Shown here piece after piece: positions 36,303 to 46,242 of a stretch of DNA of 64,000 nucleotides. The position numbers and the translations under genes are program-made. The notes below the pieces were generated by a model, which was not told the origin of the DNA, ran no database searches, and saw only the letters and a program-made list of their open reading frames with translations. How positions within the stretch are numbered: position 1 is the first letter of the stretch; every line of letters starts with the position of its first letter. Origin of the DNA: Acidovorax radicis (GTDB lineage: Bacteria > Pseudomonadota > Gammaproteobacteria > Burkholderiales > Burkholderiaceae_C); NCBI RefSeq assembly GCF_020510705.1, contig NZ_CP075184.1, positions 4,798,501-4,862,500 on the forward strand, read 5' to 3'.

Positions 36303-39300
36303 ATGATCGATCCCACTACGCACCCCTCACGCCTGCTCAAAACAATGGCAGGTCTTGCGCGGTGGTTGCTGGGGTTGCTGCTGGCTTTCTGGCTGCTGCT
36401 GACCATCGCGTGGGGCGGACTTCATGGCTGGATTGTGCCGCGAATCGGTGATTTCCGCCCGCAACTGGAGGCCCATGCCACACGGGCTCTGGGGGTTCCC
36501 GTGAAGATCGGCGCCATTGCCGCGCATACCGAAGGCCTGATCCCCTCGATCGAGCTGTCGGACGTTGCGCTGCTCGACGCAACCGGTCGCACCGCGTTGC
36601 ACCTGCCCCGGGTGGTGGTGGCTCTGTCGCCGCGCTCACTGCTCAACGGAGGGTTCGAGCAACTCTACATTGAAGGGCCTGACCTTGATATCAGGCGCAC
36701 CGCAGACGGGCGTATCTATGTGGCGGGCCTTGCGTTTGCGCAGACCGAAGGCGACAGCAGCGCTGCGGCGGACTGGCTTTTCTCGCAAGGCGAGGTGTTC
36801 ATCCGCGGCGGCACCGTCCGGTGGACGGACGAGCAACGCGGCGCCCCCGAGCTGGCCCTGCAGAAGGTAGACCTTGTGCTGCGAAACGGCAATTGGCACC
36901 ACCATATGCGGCTTGATGCCACCCCTCCTGCGGCCTGGGGCGACCGGTTCACCGTGGTGGGCCTGTTCCGTGCCCCCCTGCTTCGTGCGCGGGACGGCAA
37001 CTGGAAGCACTGGAATGGCCAGGTCTTCGCCGACTTTTCGCGCGTGGATGTCTCGCAGCTGCGCCACCATGCCGACGTGGGCATTGAGGTGACACAGGGC
37101 CATGGCGCACTGCGCGCCTGGGCCGATGTGCGCAGCGGCGAAGTAGTTGGCGGCACGGCAGATCTGGCGCTTGCCGAGGTGAACACCACCCTGGGCGCGG
37201 GCTTGCAAGCGCTGACGCTGCGCTCCATCGAAGGGCGCCTGGGCGCGCGGCGACTGAGCGGCGGCTTCGAGTTCTCTACCCAGGGCTTGCAGTTCCAGAC
37301 CGATGATGGTCTGACCTGGCCCGGCGGCAACCTGCGGCTGGTGCATAGCGCGGCGACGGGCAAGGCCCCCGAGCAGGGAGAGTTTCGCGCAGACCGGCTG
37401 GACCTGGCCGCACTCGCTCAAATTGCAAGCCGTCTGCCGCTCGGGCCCACCGTCCACACGGCCCTGCAGACCTACACCCCCCAAGGGCTGGTGGACGAGA
37501 TACAGGCTACCTGGCGAGGCCCCCTTGATCGCCTTGTGCAATACCAGGTCAAAAGCAAGATACGCGACCTTGCACTGGCGGGCGAGATCACCGATGCGAC
37601 AGCCGCTCACCTGGGGCTGCGCGGGGCCAGCGTAGACATCGACATGACACAGGGCGGTGGGAAGGCCACGGTGGCGATCAGCGCTGGCGCGCTCTTCCTG
37701 CCCGGCGTTTTTGACGACCCGGTGCTGCCACTTGACCGGCTCAGCGCCGATGTGCGCTGGCAGATCGACGGCGACCGCATCGCGGTGCAAACCGGTGATG
37801 TGTTGTTTGCCAACGCAGATGCTCAAGGGCAGGCACGTGCCAGCTGGCACACCAGCGATGCGGCCAAAGTGCCCCACCAATCGCGGTTCCCGGGGGTGCT
37901 GGATTTAACGGGCCACCTGAGCCGCGCCGATGGCACGCGGGTGCACCGCTACCTGCCTCTGACGATTCCGGAGGACTCACGCCACTATGTGCGCGACGCC
38001 GTGGTGGCGGGCACCGCCAGCAATGTGCAGTTCCAGGTCAAGGGTGATCTGCACAACCTGCCGTTCAACGACCCCAAGCTGGGTGAGTTCCGCATCGCCG
38101 CGCGCGTCAAGGATGTGACCTATGCCTACGTGCCGCCCAGCCTGCAGCCCGCGGGGGCCCTGCCATGGCCGGCCCTGACGGAACTGGGCGGCGAATTGAT
38201 CTTCGAACGGTCGTCCATGCAGGTGCGCGGCGCCAGCGGCGGGTTTGCGGGAAGCAAGAGCCTTCGGGTGTCCAAGGTGGAAGCAAAGATTCCCGACCTC
38301 GCCCATACCGTGGTGGGCGTGACGGCCGATGCGCGCGGGCCGCTGACCGAGCTGCTGGCCTTGATGGCCACCTCTCCGCTCGGGGGCATGACCAGCAACG
38401 CACTGGGCCAGGCCACAGGCACCGGCAATGCCGACGTCCAGCTGCGCCTGAGCCTGCCCATCAGCGATATCAACAAATCCAAGGTGCAAGGCAACGTCAC
38501 CCTGGCAGGCAACGAGCTGCGCATCACCCCGGACACCCCCACGCTCAGCCGTGTGCGCGGCGCCGTGCAATTCAGCGACACGGGGTTCACGCTCAACAAC
38601 GTGCAGGCGCAGGCGCTGGGTGGGGCGGTCAAGCTGGACGGCGGCATGCGGGCACTGGCCCCCAATACCCCGGCAACCGAGTCGGCCATTCAGGTGCGCG
38701 CGCAGGGCACGGCCACCGCCGAAGGCCTGCAACAAACGCCGCAGCTGGGCATGGTTTCGCAGCTGGCAAGCCGCGCAACGGGCAGCACCGCTTACACCCT
38801 GAATCTGGCATTTCGCGGCGGGGTGCCCGAATTGCAGGTCGCAACCACCTTGCAAGGACTGGCGTTGGCACTGCCAGCGCCGCTGGGCAAACCGGCGGAT
38901 GCCACGCTGCCGATACGCTTTGAAAACCAGGTGACGCGCGAGTCTCTCGCTGGTCTGGCCAGTGCTGCGGGCAGTGCAGGTGCCTCGGCCTTGCGCGATC
39001 AGGCCACGCTGGATATGGGCGAACTGGGTTTTGCGACGTATGCGCGCGCACTGGACGGGCCCCAGCCGCGGGTACTCAGGGGCGCCATTGGCATCGGGCT
39101 GGCAAGTGGCGAGTCGGCTCCGATGCCTGCACAGGGCGTGGCTGCCAACATCAACCAGAACAAGGTCGACGTCGATGCCTGGGAGGATGTTCTGGCGCAG
39201 GCCACAGGCACGCCGCCAGCGCCCCCACGCAAGACACCGGGGCCTGCCGCGTCCACAACCATAGCCCCGGCGACGCTGGACTACCTGCCCAGCACGTTGG

Positions 39301-40460
39301 CATTGCGCGCCCGAGAGATCACATTGCAAGGCCGCACGCTGCACAACGTCGTCGCCGGCGTGTTGCGCGACGGCACCACGTGGCGCGCCAACCTGGATGC
39401 CGCGGAGCTCAATGGTTACCTGGAATACCGCCAGCCCGGCGCGCAGGATTTCACCAACGGCCGCATTTTTGCGCGCTTGTCGCGCATGAAGATGCCCGAG
39501 AGCGAGGTCACCCAGGTCGAGGAGATGCTCAACGAACAGCCGGGCAATCTGCCAGAGCTTGATGTGGTGATTGACGACTTCGAGTTGCGCGGAAAGCGGC
39601 TCGGACGCCTCGAAATGGAGGCCCAGAACCGCGGCGGCGACGGCGCACTCAGTGAATGGCGCCTGAGCAAATTCAACATCCTCGCCCCCGAGGCGAGTTT
39701 CACCGCCAGCGGCAACTGGGCACTGCTGAATGCGGCCGGTGCAGGCCCCAAGCCGACCGCGCGGCGCACCGTGCTCAACTTCAAACTCGACATTCGCGAC
39801 TCGGGTGACATGCTGAGTCGCCTGGGCATGCCCAGCGTGGTCAAGCGTGGCAAAGGGCGCATGGAAGGCCAGATCGCCTGGCTGGGGGCACCGTTCAGCC
39901 CCGATTACCTCACCATGACCGGGCAGGTCAACCTGAATGTCGAGTCGGGCCAGTTTCTCAAGGCCGACGCGGGCCTGGCCAAGCTCCTGGGGGTTTTGAG
40001 CCTGCAATCGCTGCCCCGCCGCCTCACGCTGGACTTTCGCGACGTGTTCAGCGAAGGCTTTGCTTTTGACTTCGTGCGTGGCGACATGCGCATCAACCAG
40101 GGGGTGGCCACCACCAACAACCTGCAAATGAAGGGCATCAACGCCGCCGTACTGATGGAAGGCAGCGCCAACATCGACCACGAGACACAGGATCTGCGGG
40201 TGGTGGTGGTGCCCGAGATCAATGCCATGACCGCGTCGCTGGTGGCCACCGCCATCAACCCCGTGGTGGGCCTGGGCAGCTTCCTCGCGCAGGTTTTCCT
40301 GCGTGGCCCCCTCATTGAGGCGGCCACGCAAGAGTTCCATATCGACGGCACCTGGGCCGATCCCCGCGTTGTGCGGGTGCCCCGCCGTGGCCGGGAGGCG
40401 GGGTCGGCCACCGATGACGCCTCCTCCGTCAGCCCCCCCAAAGCTGGAGACACGCCATGA
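36303..40460 (+). CDS. yhdP: YhdP family AsmA-like envelope protein
   Basis: A 1385-residue protein. An N-terminal signal-anchor (TMAGLARWLLGLLLAFWLLL) is followed by DUF3971 and AsmA-like C-terminal domains made of repeating beta structure (ARVKDVTYAYVPPSLQPAGA, FDFVRGDMRINQGVATTNNL, ATAINPVVGLGSFLAQVFLR). YhdP proteins form long periplasmic bridges carrying phospholipids to the outer membrane. The start at 36303 follows a CATAAT -10-like element; an in-frame ATG at 36264 exists. It overlaps the nitrilase gene by 4 bp (ATGA). Confidence 0.92.
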   Translation: MIDPTTHPSRLLKTMAGLARWLLGLLLAFWLLLTIAWGGLHGWIVPRIGDFRPQLEAHATRALGVPVKIGAIAAHTEGLIPSIELSDVALLDATGRTALHLPRVVVALSPRSLLNGGFEQLYIEGPDLDIRRTADGRIYVAGLAFAQTEGDSSAAADWLFSQGEVFIRGGTVRWTDEQRGAPELALQKVDLVLRNGNWHHHMRLDATPPAAWGDRFTVVGLFRAPLLRARDGNWKHWNGQVFADFSRVDVSQLRHHADVGIEVTQGHGALRAWADVRSGEVVGGTADLALAEVNTTLGAGLQALTLRSIEGRLGARRLSGGFEFSTQGLQFQTDDGLTWPGGNLRLVHSAATGKAPEQGEFRADRLDLAALAQIASRLPLGPTVHTALQTYTPQGLVDEIQATWRGPLDRLVQYQVKSKIRDLALAGEITDATAAHLGLRGASVDIDMTQGGGKATVAISAGALFLPGVFDDPVLPLDRLSADVRWQIDGDRIAVQTGDVLFANADAQGQARASWHTSDAAKVPHQSRFPGVLDLTGHLSRADGTRVHRYLPLTIPEDSRHYVRDAVVAGTASNVQFQVKGDLHNLPFNDPKLGEFRIAARVKDVTYAYVPPSLQPAGALPWPALTELGGELIFERSSMQVRGASGGFAGSKSLRVSKVEAKIPDLAHTVVGVTADARGPLTELLALMATSPLGGMTSNALGQATGTGNADVQLRLSLPISDINKSKVQGNVTLAGNELRITPDTPTLSRVRGAVQFSDTGFTLNNVQAQALGGAVKLDGGMRALAPNTPATESAIQVRAQGTATAEGLQQTPQLGMVSQLASRATGSTAYTLNLAFRGGVPELQVATTLQGLALALPAPLGKPADATLPIRFENQVTRESLAGLASAAGSAGASALRDQATLDMGELGFATYARALDGPQPRVLRGAIGIGLASGESAPMPAQGVAANINQNKVDVDAWEDVLAQATGTPPAPPRKTPGPAASTTIAPATLDYLPSTLALRAREITLQGRTLHNVVAGVLRDGTTWRANLDAAELNGYLEYRQPGAQDFTNGRIFARLSRMKMPESEVTQVEEMLNEQPGNLPELDVVIDDFELRGKRLGRLEMEAQNRGGDGALSEWRLSKFNILAPEASFTASGNWALLNAAGAGPKPTARRTVLNFKLDIRDSGDMLSRLGMPSVVKRGKGRMEGQIAWLGAPFSPDYLTMTGQVNLNVESGQFLKADAGLAKLLGVLSLQSLPRRLTLDFRDVFSEGFAFDFVRGDMRINQGVATTNNLQMKGINAAVLMEGSANIDHETQDLRVVVVPEINAMTASLVATAINPVVGLGSFLAQVFLRGPLIEAATQEFHIDGTWADPRVVRVPRRGREAGSATDDASSVSPPKAGDTP

Positions 40461-41272
40461 AAGTTGCCGCCATACAGATGGTGTCCGGCACACAGCGCGA
40501 CGACAACCTGCGTGCCGCCCGCATCCTGCTTGAGCAGGCGGCACGCAGCGGCGCCGAACTGGCCGTTCTGCCCGAATATTTCTGCATGATGGGCCACAGG
40601 GATACCGACAAGCTGGCCTGGCGCGAGCCCGAAGGCGATGGCGTGATCCAGCGTTTCCTGGCCGATGCCGCACGGTCACTACAGATCTGGATCGTGGGCG
40701 GCACCCTGCCGATGCAAACCACGGCGCCAGACCGCGTGCGCAACACCACGCTGGTGTTCGACCCCGCAGGCACCTGCGTTGCACGCTACGACAAGATCCA
40801 CCTTTTTTGTTTCGACAATGGCCAGGAGAGCTACCACGAAGGCCGGATCATCGAAGCTGGCCACCTTCCCGTGCAGTTTGACCTGACGGCCCGCGATGGC
40901 CACCGGTGGCGCGTGGGGCTGAGCGTGTGCTACGACCTGCGGTTCCCCGAGCTCTACCGGGCACACGCCCGCGCGGGTGCAGACCTGCTGCTCGTTCCGA
41001 GCGCTTTCACACACACCACCGGCGAAGCCCACTGGGAAGTGCTGTTGCGCGCCCGGGCGGTGGAAAACCTGGCCTATGTGCTGGCACCCGCACAAGGCGG
41101 CCACCACGAAAATGGGCGCCGCACCTGGGGCCACAGCATGCTCGTCGACCCGTGGGGCACGGTGCTGGCGCAGCAGGGCGAAGGTGCCGGGGTGGTGACC
41201 GGTGATCTCAGTGCCGAGCACTTGCGCAACGTGCGCACGCAATTGCCCGCCCTGGCGCACCGCGTGTTGTGA
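40457..41272 (+). CDS. Carbon-nitrogen hydrolase (Nit/omega-amidase type)
   Basis: A 271-residue nitrilase-superfamily enzyme. The catalytic triad is visible: Glu in AVLPEYFCMMG, Lys in ARYDKIHLFCFD, and Cys in LSVCYDLRFPELYR. Members of this NIT1/NIT2-like group hydrolyse omega-amides or deaminated glutathione (dGSH amidase), a metabolite-repair reaction. The start overlaps the yhdP stop and its stop overlaps the GTG of the next gene, so it forms one transcript with yhdP and the two-component system, a grouping common in Comamonadaceae. Confidence 0.92.
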   Translation: MKVAAIQMVSGTQRDDNLRAARILLEQAARSGAELAVLPEYFCMMGHRDTDKLAWREPEGDGVIQRFLADAARSLQIWIVGGTLPMQTTAPDRVRNTTLVFDPAGTCVARYDKIHLFCFDNGQESYHEGRIIEAGHLPVQFDLTARDGHRWRVGLSVCYDLRFPELYRAHARAGADLLLVPSAFTHTTGEAHWEVLLRARAVENLAYVLAPAQGGHHENGRRTWGHSMLVDPWGTVLAQQGEGAGVVTGDLSAEHLRNVRTQLPALAHRVL

Positions 41273-43326
41273 CCACCGCACGCCCCAAACGCCCCCTGCT
41301 GCAGCGCTGGCGCGGTGCATGGCGACGTTGGTCGCTCTGGACCGCGCTGGTGCTCTTGGTGGTGTCCATGCTCACCACCCTGGTCTGGCTGGCGGGGCGG
41401 TATGAAACCAGCCAGGTGCAATCGCGCCTGGAGCGCGACACGGTCGATGCCGTCTCCGACATTCGCACCGCACTCACTCACAACCTGCAAACCCTGCAAG
41501 CACTTCCCACCGACAGCCCGGGTCAGCTGGCATGGGAGATCGAGGCCGCCGAACTGCTCAAAAACCGCCGCGAGCTGGTGCGCATCGAACTTCGCGAGCC
41601 GAATCTGAAGACCCGCACCCACGCGCAGTCTCCGTATCGGCCCGTGGCGTGGGACATGCGGTGGCGCAACAGCGGCCATTCGGAGCTCACCATCGCCTGC
41701 GCCAACGCACGCCGCCTGAGCAGCCCGGCGTATTCGAGCAGCTACTTTCAGCCCCATGGAGACGGCCTCGGCTCGGAGATGATGGAGCTGTGTGTGCCCC
41801 TGGCCGCTGGTGGCCGCACCACCGGGTTTCTGGTGGCCACCTACTCCTTGCAGGACATGCTCATCAACCTGGTGGCACACAACCTCACCCGCAGCCAGGA
41901 GGCTTCGTTCACCGAGGCCGATGGCACGCGCCTGGCCGTGTTGGGGGCAGCGCGCAGGGGCACACGTGTGTTCACGGCGCAGCACCTGTTGAATCTGCCG
42001 GGCAGCACCTTGGTGCTGCGCATGGACGGATGGCACAGCGCGCCCAACCTGTTCCCCAACGTGCTCACGGCCCTGGTCACGGCCATGTCGATCGCCCTCG
42101 TGACCGTGGTGGTGGTGCTGGTGCGCGACAACCGCCGCCGCCTGCGCGCTGAACGCGACCTGGCCGATGCGCTGGCGTTCCGCAAGGCCATGGAAGACTC
42201 ACTGGTCACGGGCCTGCGCGCCCGCGACCTGCAGGGGCGCATCACCTACGTGAACCCGGCTTTTTGTGCCATGGTGGGCTTTAGTGCCCCGGAGCTGCTG
42301 GGTCAGAGCGTGTCGGCGCCCTATTGGCCGCCCGAGCTGGTGGACGAATACCGCGAGCGCCAGCAGGTGCGGCTGTCGGGCCAGCTGGTGCCTCCGCGCG
42401 AAGGGTTCGAGTCAATTTTCATGCGCAAGGACGGTACGCGGTTTCCGGTACTCATCATCGAGGCACCGCTCATCAATGCACAGGGCCTGCACACCGGCTG
42501 GATGAGCGCGTTTCTGGACATCAGCGAGCAGCGGCGGGTGGAGGAAATCTCACGCGCCTCGCAAGAGCGCCTGCAGGCCACGGCACGGCTGGCCACAGTG
42601 GGCGAGATGGCGTCGCTGCTCAGCCATGAACTGAACCAGCCCCTGGCAGCGATCTCCAGCTACGCCAACGGCTCGCTGAACCTGCTGGAACACGCCGAGG
42701 CCGATGGGGCCAAGGGGATCGCCGAGCCCGAAGCCCTGCAGGACGTGCGCATGGCCATGCAGCAGATCGCCCGGCAGGCCGAGCGCGCCGGGCGCGTGAT
42801 CAAAAGCGTGCATGATTTTGTGCGCCGACGTGACCGTGTCCGTGAGTCCGTGCAAGCGCAGCAGTTGCTCGACGCCATCTTGCCGCTCATCAAGCTTCAG
42901 GCCCGCAAGCTGGGCGTGCGCGTGCTCACCAGCGTCGAGCCCGGCCTGGCCCCGGTGTTGTGCGATCGCACCATGGTCGAGCAGGTGTTGCTGAACCTCG
43001 CTCGCAACGCCATGCAAGCCATGGACGACCCGAGCGTGCGCTCGCGGGTGCTGGATATCCGGGTACGGCGCGCCGCGTCCAACCAACAAAGTGGCTGGAT
43101 CGAGTTCACAGTGACCGACATGGGCACCGGCATCGCCCCCGAGGTCGCAGAAAAGCTGTTCACACCCTTTTTCACCACCCGCACCGAGGGCATGGGCCTG
43201 GGGTTGAGCATGTGCCGCACGGTCATTGAGCAGCACGGCGGCTTCCTGGGCTACGCGCCCAACGTGCCGCGTGGTACGGTATTGACCTTCACGCTGCCCG
43301 TGTCCCTCCCTGATTCCGAACCCTGA
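41269..43326 (+). CDS. PAS-domain sensor histidine kinase (DctS-like)
   Basis: A 685-residue membrane kinase with a GTG start overlapping the nitrilase stop. Two membrane segments (about 22-42 and 262-284) flank a periplasmic sensor; a PAS domain follows (RDLQGRITYVNPAFCAMVGF), then HisKA with H453 in LLSHELNQPLAAISSYANG and HATPase_c (LLNLARNAMQAM, DMGTGIAPEVAEKLFTPFFT). The order and the LNQPLAAI H-box match DctS/FixL-type kinases that sense C4-dicarboxylates or redox signals. It overlaps the response-regulator gene by one base (TGATG). Confidence 0.92.
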   Translation: MTTARPKRPLLQRWRGAWRRWSLWTALVLLVVSMLTTLVWLAGRYETSQVQSRLERDTVDAVSDIRTALTHNLQTLQALPTDSPGQLAWEIEAAELLKNRRELVRIELREPNLKTRTHAQSPYRPVAWDMRWRNSGHSELTIACANARRLSSPAYSSSYFQPHGDGLGSEMMELCVPLAAGGRTTGFLVATYSLQDMLINLVAHNLTRSQEASFTEADGTRLAVLGAARRGTRVFTAQHLLNLPGSTLVLRMDGWHSAPNLFPNVLTALVTAMSIALVTVVVVLVRDNRRRLRAERDLADALAFRKAMEDSLVTGLRARDLQGRITYVNPAFCAMVGFSAPELLGQSVSAPYWPPELVDEYRERQQVRLSGQLVPPREGFESIFMRKDGTRFPVLIIEAPLINAQGLHTGWMSAFLDISEQRRVEEISRASQERLQATARLATVGEMASLLSHELNQPLAAISSYANGSLNLLEHAEADGAKGIAEPEALQDVRMAMQQIARQAERAGRVIKSVHDFVRRRDRVRESVQAQQLLDAILPLIKLQARKLGVRVLTSVEPGLAPVLCDRTMVEQVLLNLARNAMQAMDDPSVRSRVLDIRVRRAASNQQSGWIEFTVTDMGTGIAPEVAEKLFTPFFTTRTEGMGLGLSMCRTVIEQHGGFLGYAPNVPRGTVLTFTLPVSLPDSEP

Positions 43327-43955
43327 TGGAACCTGTACCCAACGCCACCGTGTTCATCGTCGACGACGACGCCAGCGTGCGCGAGGCGCTCGCGTGGTTG
43401 CTGCGCTCGCGCCGCCTGCCCAGCGAGTCTTTTGAAAGCGCCGAGGCGTTTGATGCCATGCTGCAACACCGCCCCGCACAACGCCAGCCCTGTTGCCTGC
43501 TGTTGGACGTGCGCATGCCGGGCATGAACGGACTGGCCTTGTTCGACCTGCTGGCTGCCCGTGGAGACCTGGCCACCATGCCGGTGATCTTTCTCACCGG
43601 TCATGCCGACGTGCCCACGGCCGTCGACACCGTCAAGCGCGGGGCTTTTGATTTTTGCGAAAAACCGTTCTCCGACAATGCACTGGTGGACCGCATCGAA
43701 CAAGCGCTGGCGTTGTCGGCCCAACACCTGTCTGAACTGCGCGAGCGCAGCGACGTGCAGGTCCGCCTGGGTGAACTCACCGAGCGTGAGCGCGATGTGA
43801 TGGATCTGGTGGTGGCGGGCTTGCCGAACAAACTGATTGCGGATCAGCTGGACATCAGCGTGCGCACCGTGGAGGTACACCGCTCCCGGGTGTTCGACAA
43901 GATGCAGGTCAAGTCCGCCGTGGAACTGGCCAACCTGCTGCGCACCGGGCATTGA
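43326..43955 (+). CDS. FixJ/DctR-family response regulator
   Basis: A 209-residue regulator. The receiver domain has the acidic pocket D13-D15 (IVDDDASVREALAWLL), the phosphorylation site D61 (LLLDVRMPGMNG) and K113 (FCEKPFSDNA). The C-terminal LuxR-type helix-turn-helix reads LTERERDVMDLVVAGLPNKL ... RTVEVHRSRVFDKM. Partner of the DctS-like kinase. No C4-dicarboxylate transporter is encoded beside it; the only TRAP system in the window is at 11-14 kb with its own TetR. Convergent with the OmpA-like gene. Confidence 0.93.
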   Translation: MEPVPNATVFIVDDDASVREALAWLLRSRRLPSESFESAEAFDAMLQHRPAQRQPCCLLLDVRMPGMNGLALFDLLAARGDLATMPVIFLTGHADVPTAVDTVKRGAFDFCEKPFSDNALVDRIEQALALSAQHLSELRERSDVQVRLGELTERERDVMDLVVAGLPNKLIADQLDISVRTVEVHRSRVFDKMQVKSAVELANLLRTGH

Positions 43956-44050
43956 AGCGTCGAGCTGGCGAATGAATGCGCCCGCCGTCCGCCCAGCCTA
44001 CAGGCCCGGAGTGTGACAACCCTGTTGCGCCACCCCCGGGCCAACGCGGC

Positions 44051-44695
44051 TTAACGAGGGCGTTCGCCCACAAAGATCTCGACGCGGCGATTGCGTGCGC
44101 GGCCTTCGCTGGTGTCGTTGGAGGCAATGGGATAACGCTCGCCCATGCCTTCAATCATGATGCGGCGGCTGTCCACGCCGCGCGCTGCCAGGTAGCTGCG
44201 GGTGCTGGCGGCACGGTCCATCGACAACGGGTTGTTGATGGCTTCGCTGCCGGTGCTGTCGGTGTGGCCCACGATGCGCACGTCGGTGTTCGGGTTGTTG
44301 CGCAAGCTCGTGGCAAACTGGTCAAGCACCGGTGCAAAGTTGGGCTGAATGTCCGAACGTCCCACGGCAAACGAAATGTCGCTCGGGATGTTCAGCATGA
44401 GCTGGTTGTCTGCCGTCTGGGACACGGCAATGCCGGTGCCGCGCGTGGCTTGCTCCATGTCGCGCTTTTGGCGCTCCATGTTTTGTGACCAGATATAGGT
44501 GCCCAAGGCACCCACACCGGCACCCAGCACCGCCCCCGTGCCGGCGTGGCCTCCGGTGGCCGAACCGATCACCGCACCCGCCAAGGCTCCGACGCCTGCC
44601 CCTGTGGCGGTGCGCCGCTGGGTATCGTCCATGCTGGCGCAGCCGGTGGCCAGAACCACGACGGCGGTCAGGCCGAGAAGAATGTGTTTGCGCAT
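44051..44695 (-). CDS. OmpA-family lipoprotein with glycine zipper (YiaD-like)
   Basis: A 214-residue outer-membrane lipoprotein starting at 44695 (MRKHILLGLTAVVVLATGCA, lipobox ATGC). A glycine-rich zipper (GAGVGALAGAVIGSATGG) follows, then an OmpA C-terminal peptidoglycan-binding domain: SDISFAVGRSDIQPNFAPVL, VRIVGHTDSTGSEAINNPLS and RRIMIEGMGERYPIASNDTS. It tethers the outer membrane to peptidoglycan. The 234-bp gap up to 44929 contains no credible gene. Confidence 0.9.
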   Translation of the reverse strand: MRKHILLGLTAVVVLATGCASMDDTQRRTATGAGVGALAGAVIGSATGGHAGTGAVLGAGVGALGTYIWSQNMERQKRDMEQATRGTGIAVSQTADNQLMLNIPSDISFAVGRSDIQPNFAPVLDQFATSLRNNPNTDVRIVGHTDSTGSEAINNPLSMDRAASTRSYLAARGVDSRRIMIEGMGERYPIASNDTSEGRARNRRVEIFVGERPR

Positions 44696-44929
44696 GTGTG
44701 TGCTCCTTGAAAAATCAGTGGCGCTGGGCAGGTGGAGCCAAGGCCACCCCCGGCGCAGACGCGATGCGGTGCGGTGCATACCGCCTTGGCCGAACCCTGC
44801 CCCGCCCCCCAGTGGTGTCCATCGTGGCACAGCCCAGCCCCGCCGTCACCAGCGCGATCGCCTGCGCCTTTGTAGGACAACGCCGCATATGCCGACACGG
44901 CCGACACGGACCACACGAAAAGGTGAAAG

Positions 44930-45073
44930 TCACGGCGCTGGCGGGGGTTGCCCATCATCACCTCCCGGTGGGGGCTTGAGCTCTCCGCGCTTGCGGCCCG
45001 CAAACATGGTCCACCACACGATGGCCACGAGCACCACCAGCGCCAGCAGCGCTTCAAGCAAAATCAGCCCCAT
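44930..45073 (-). CDS. Small membrane protein of unknown function
   Basis: A 47-residue frame starting at 45073 (MGLILLEALLALVVLVAIVW), with one membrane segment (about 3-23) and a basic-acidic tail WTMFAGRKRGELKPPPGGDD. Its ATG overlaps that of mltA on the opposite strand (CATG at 45071-45074), so the two genes are divergent and their start codons share two bases. The pattern is typical of short annotated membrane proteins in this bacterial family. Expression is not proven. Confidence 0.5.
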   Translation of the reverse strand: MGLILLEALLALVVLVAIVWWTMFAGRKRGELKPPPGGDDGQPPPAP

Positions 45074-46229
45074 GAAATTGACACTCCTGCGCCTTGTATC
45101 GACGGCGCTGATTGTAGGAACGCTGGCCGCCTGCTCCACCGCCCCCGCCCCAAGCCCCTCGCGGCCCGGTGCCATTGCCGCGCCGTTTCCCTCCAGTGCG
45201 GCCCCGCTCCCGGGCGACTCGGGCCCCTTGCCCTCGCCCATGGCGCAGGCCAAAAGCCGGTGGATTCCCGTGCGCTGGGCAGAGTTGCCTGGTTTCACCG
45301 ACGACGCGCTGTATGAAGCCTGGAATGCCTGGATCAAAAGCTGCGAACGCCCCCAGCCGCCCTTCACGGCGCTGTGCAGCGAGGTCCGCCAGCTGAGCAT
45401 CGCCACCACCGACGAGCAGCGCGCATGGTTGATCGCCCGGTTTCAGCCCTACCGCATCGAGGGCATGGATGGCAACTCCGAAGGCCTGCTGACCGCCTAC
45501 TACGAACCCATGATGGATGCGGCCCGCCAGCCGGGCAACGGCTACACGGTGCCGATCTACCGCACGCCCGCCAGCTTTGGCAGCCGCAGGCCCTGGTACA
45601 CGCGCCAGCAGATCGACACCCTGCCTGAGGCGCAGGCCGCGCTGCAGGGCCGTGCCATTGCGTGGCTGCGCGACCCCATCGAATCCATGGTGCTGCACAT
45701 CCAGGGCTCGGGCCGACTGCGCATTGCCGAGGCCGATGGCTCCGTGTCGGTGGTGCGTGTGGCCTATGCCGGCACCAACGACCAGCCCTACCAAAGCGTG
45801 GGCCGCTGGCTGCTCGACCAAGGCGCCACACGCGACGCCACCTGGCCGGGCATCCGCGCCTGGCTGGCGAACAACCCGCAGCGCACCAACGAGCTGCTGT
45901 GGAGCAACCCGCGCTATGTGTTCTTTCGCGAAGAGGCCCTGAGCCCGCTCGACGCCGGTTTTGGCCCCCGGGGCGCCCAGGGCGTGCCACTGACCCCCGG
46001 CCGCTCGATTGCGGTAGACCGCCAGAGCATTCCGTATGGCACGCCGGTGTGGCTGGCTTCTTCCGGCCCCCAGGTACAGCTCAACCGGTTGGTGATGGCC
46101 CAAGACACGGGCAGCGCGATTTTGGGTGCCGTGCGGGCTGACTTTTTCACAGGCTGGGGGCCCGAGGCCGGCGACATTGCAGGGCGGCTCAAGCAGAACC
46201 TGCGGCTGTGGGCGTTGTGGCCGAAGTGA
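45072..46229 (+). CDS. mltA: Membrane-bound lytic murein transglycosylase A
   Basis: A 385-residue lipoprotein. The start at 45072 (MKLTLLRLVSTALIVGTLAA) gives a signal with lipobox LAAC. The MltA and 3D domains are clear: GMDGNSEGLLTAYYEPMM, DPIESMVLHIQGSGRLRIAE and the C-terminal double-psi barrel AQDTGSAILGAVRADFFTGW, whose Asp residues form the catalytic site. It cleaves peptidoglycan glycan strands to 1,6-anhydromuropeptides. An IS1595-family element begins about 14 bp after its stop. Confidence 0.95.
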   Translation: MKLTLLRLVSTALIVGTLAACSTAPAPSPSRPGAIAAPFPSSAAPLPGDSGPLPSPMAQAKSRWIPVRWAELPGFTDDALYEAWNAWIKSCERPQPPFTALCSEVRQLSIATTDEQRAWLIARFQPYRIEGMDGNSEGLLTAYYEPMMDAARQPGNGYTVPIYRTPASFGSRRPWYTRQQIDTLPEAQAALQGRAIAWLRDPIESMVLHIQGSGRLRIAEADGSVSVVRVAYAGTNDQPYQSVGRWLLDQGATRDATWPGIRAWLANNPQRTNELLWSNPRYVFFREEALSPLDAGFGPRGAQGVPLTPGRSIAVDRQSIPYGTPVWLASSGPQVQLNRLVMAQDTGSAILGAVRADFFTGWGPEAGDIAGRLKQNLRLWALWPK

Positions 46230-46242
46230 GGGTTTGAAGTGT

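Noticed and set aside
37977..40784. Long minus-strand frame opposite yhdP
   Set aside because: Composition is antisense-like, it crosses into the nitrilase gene and no motif is visible; yhdP on the plus strand is clearly real.
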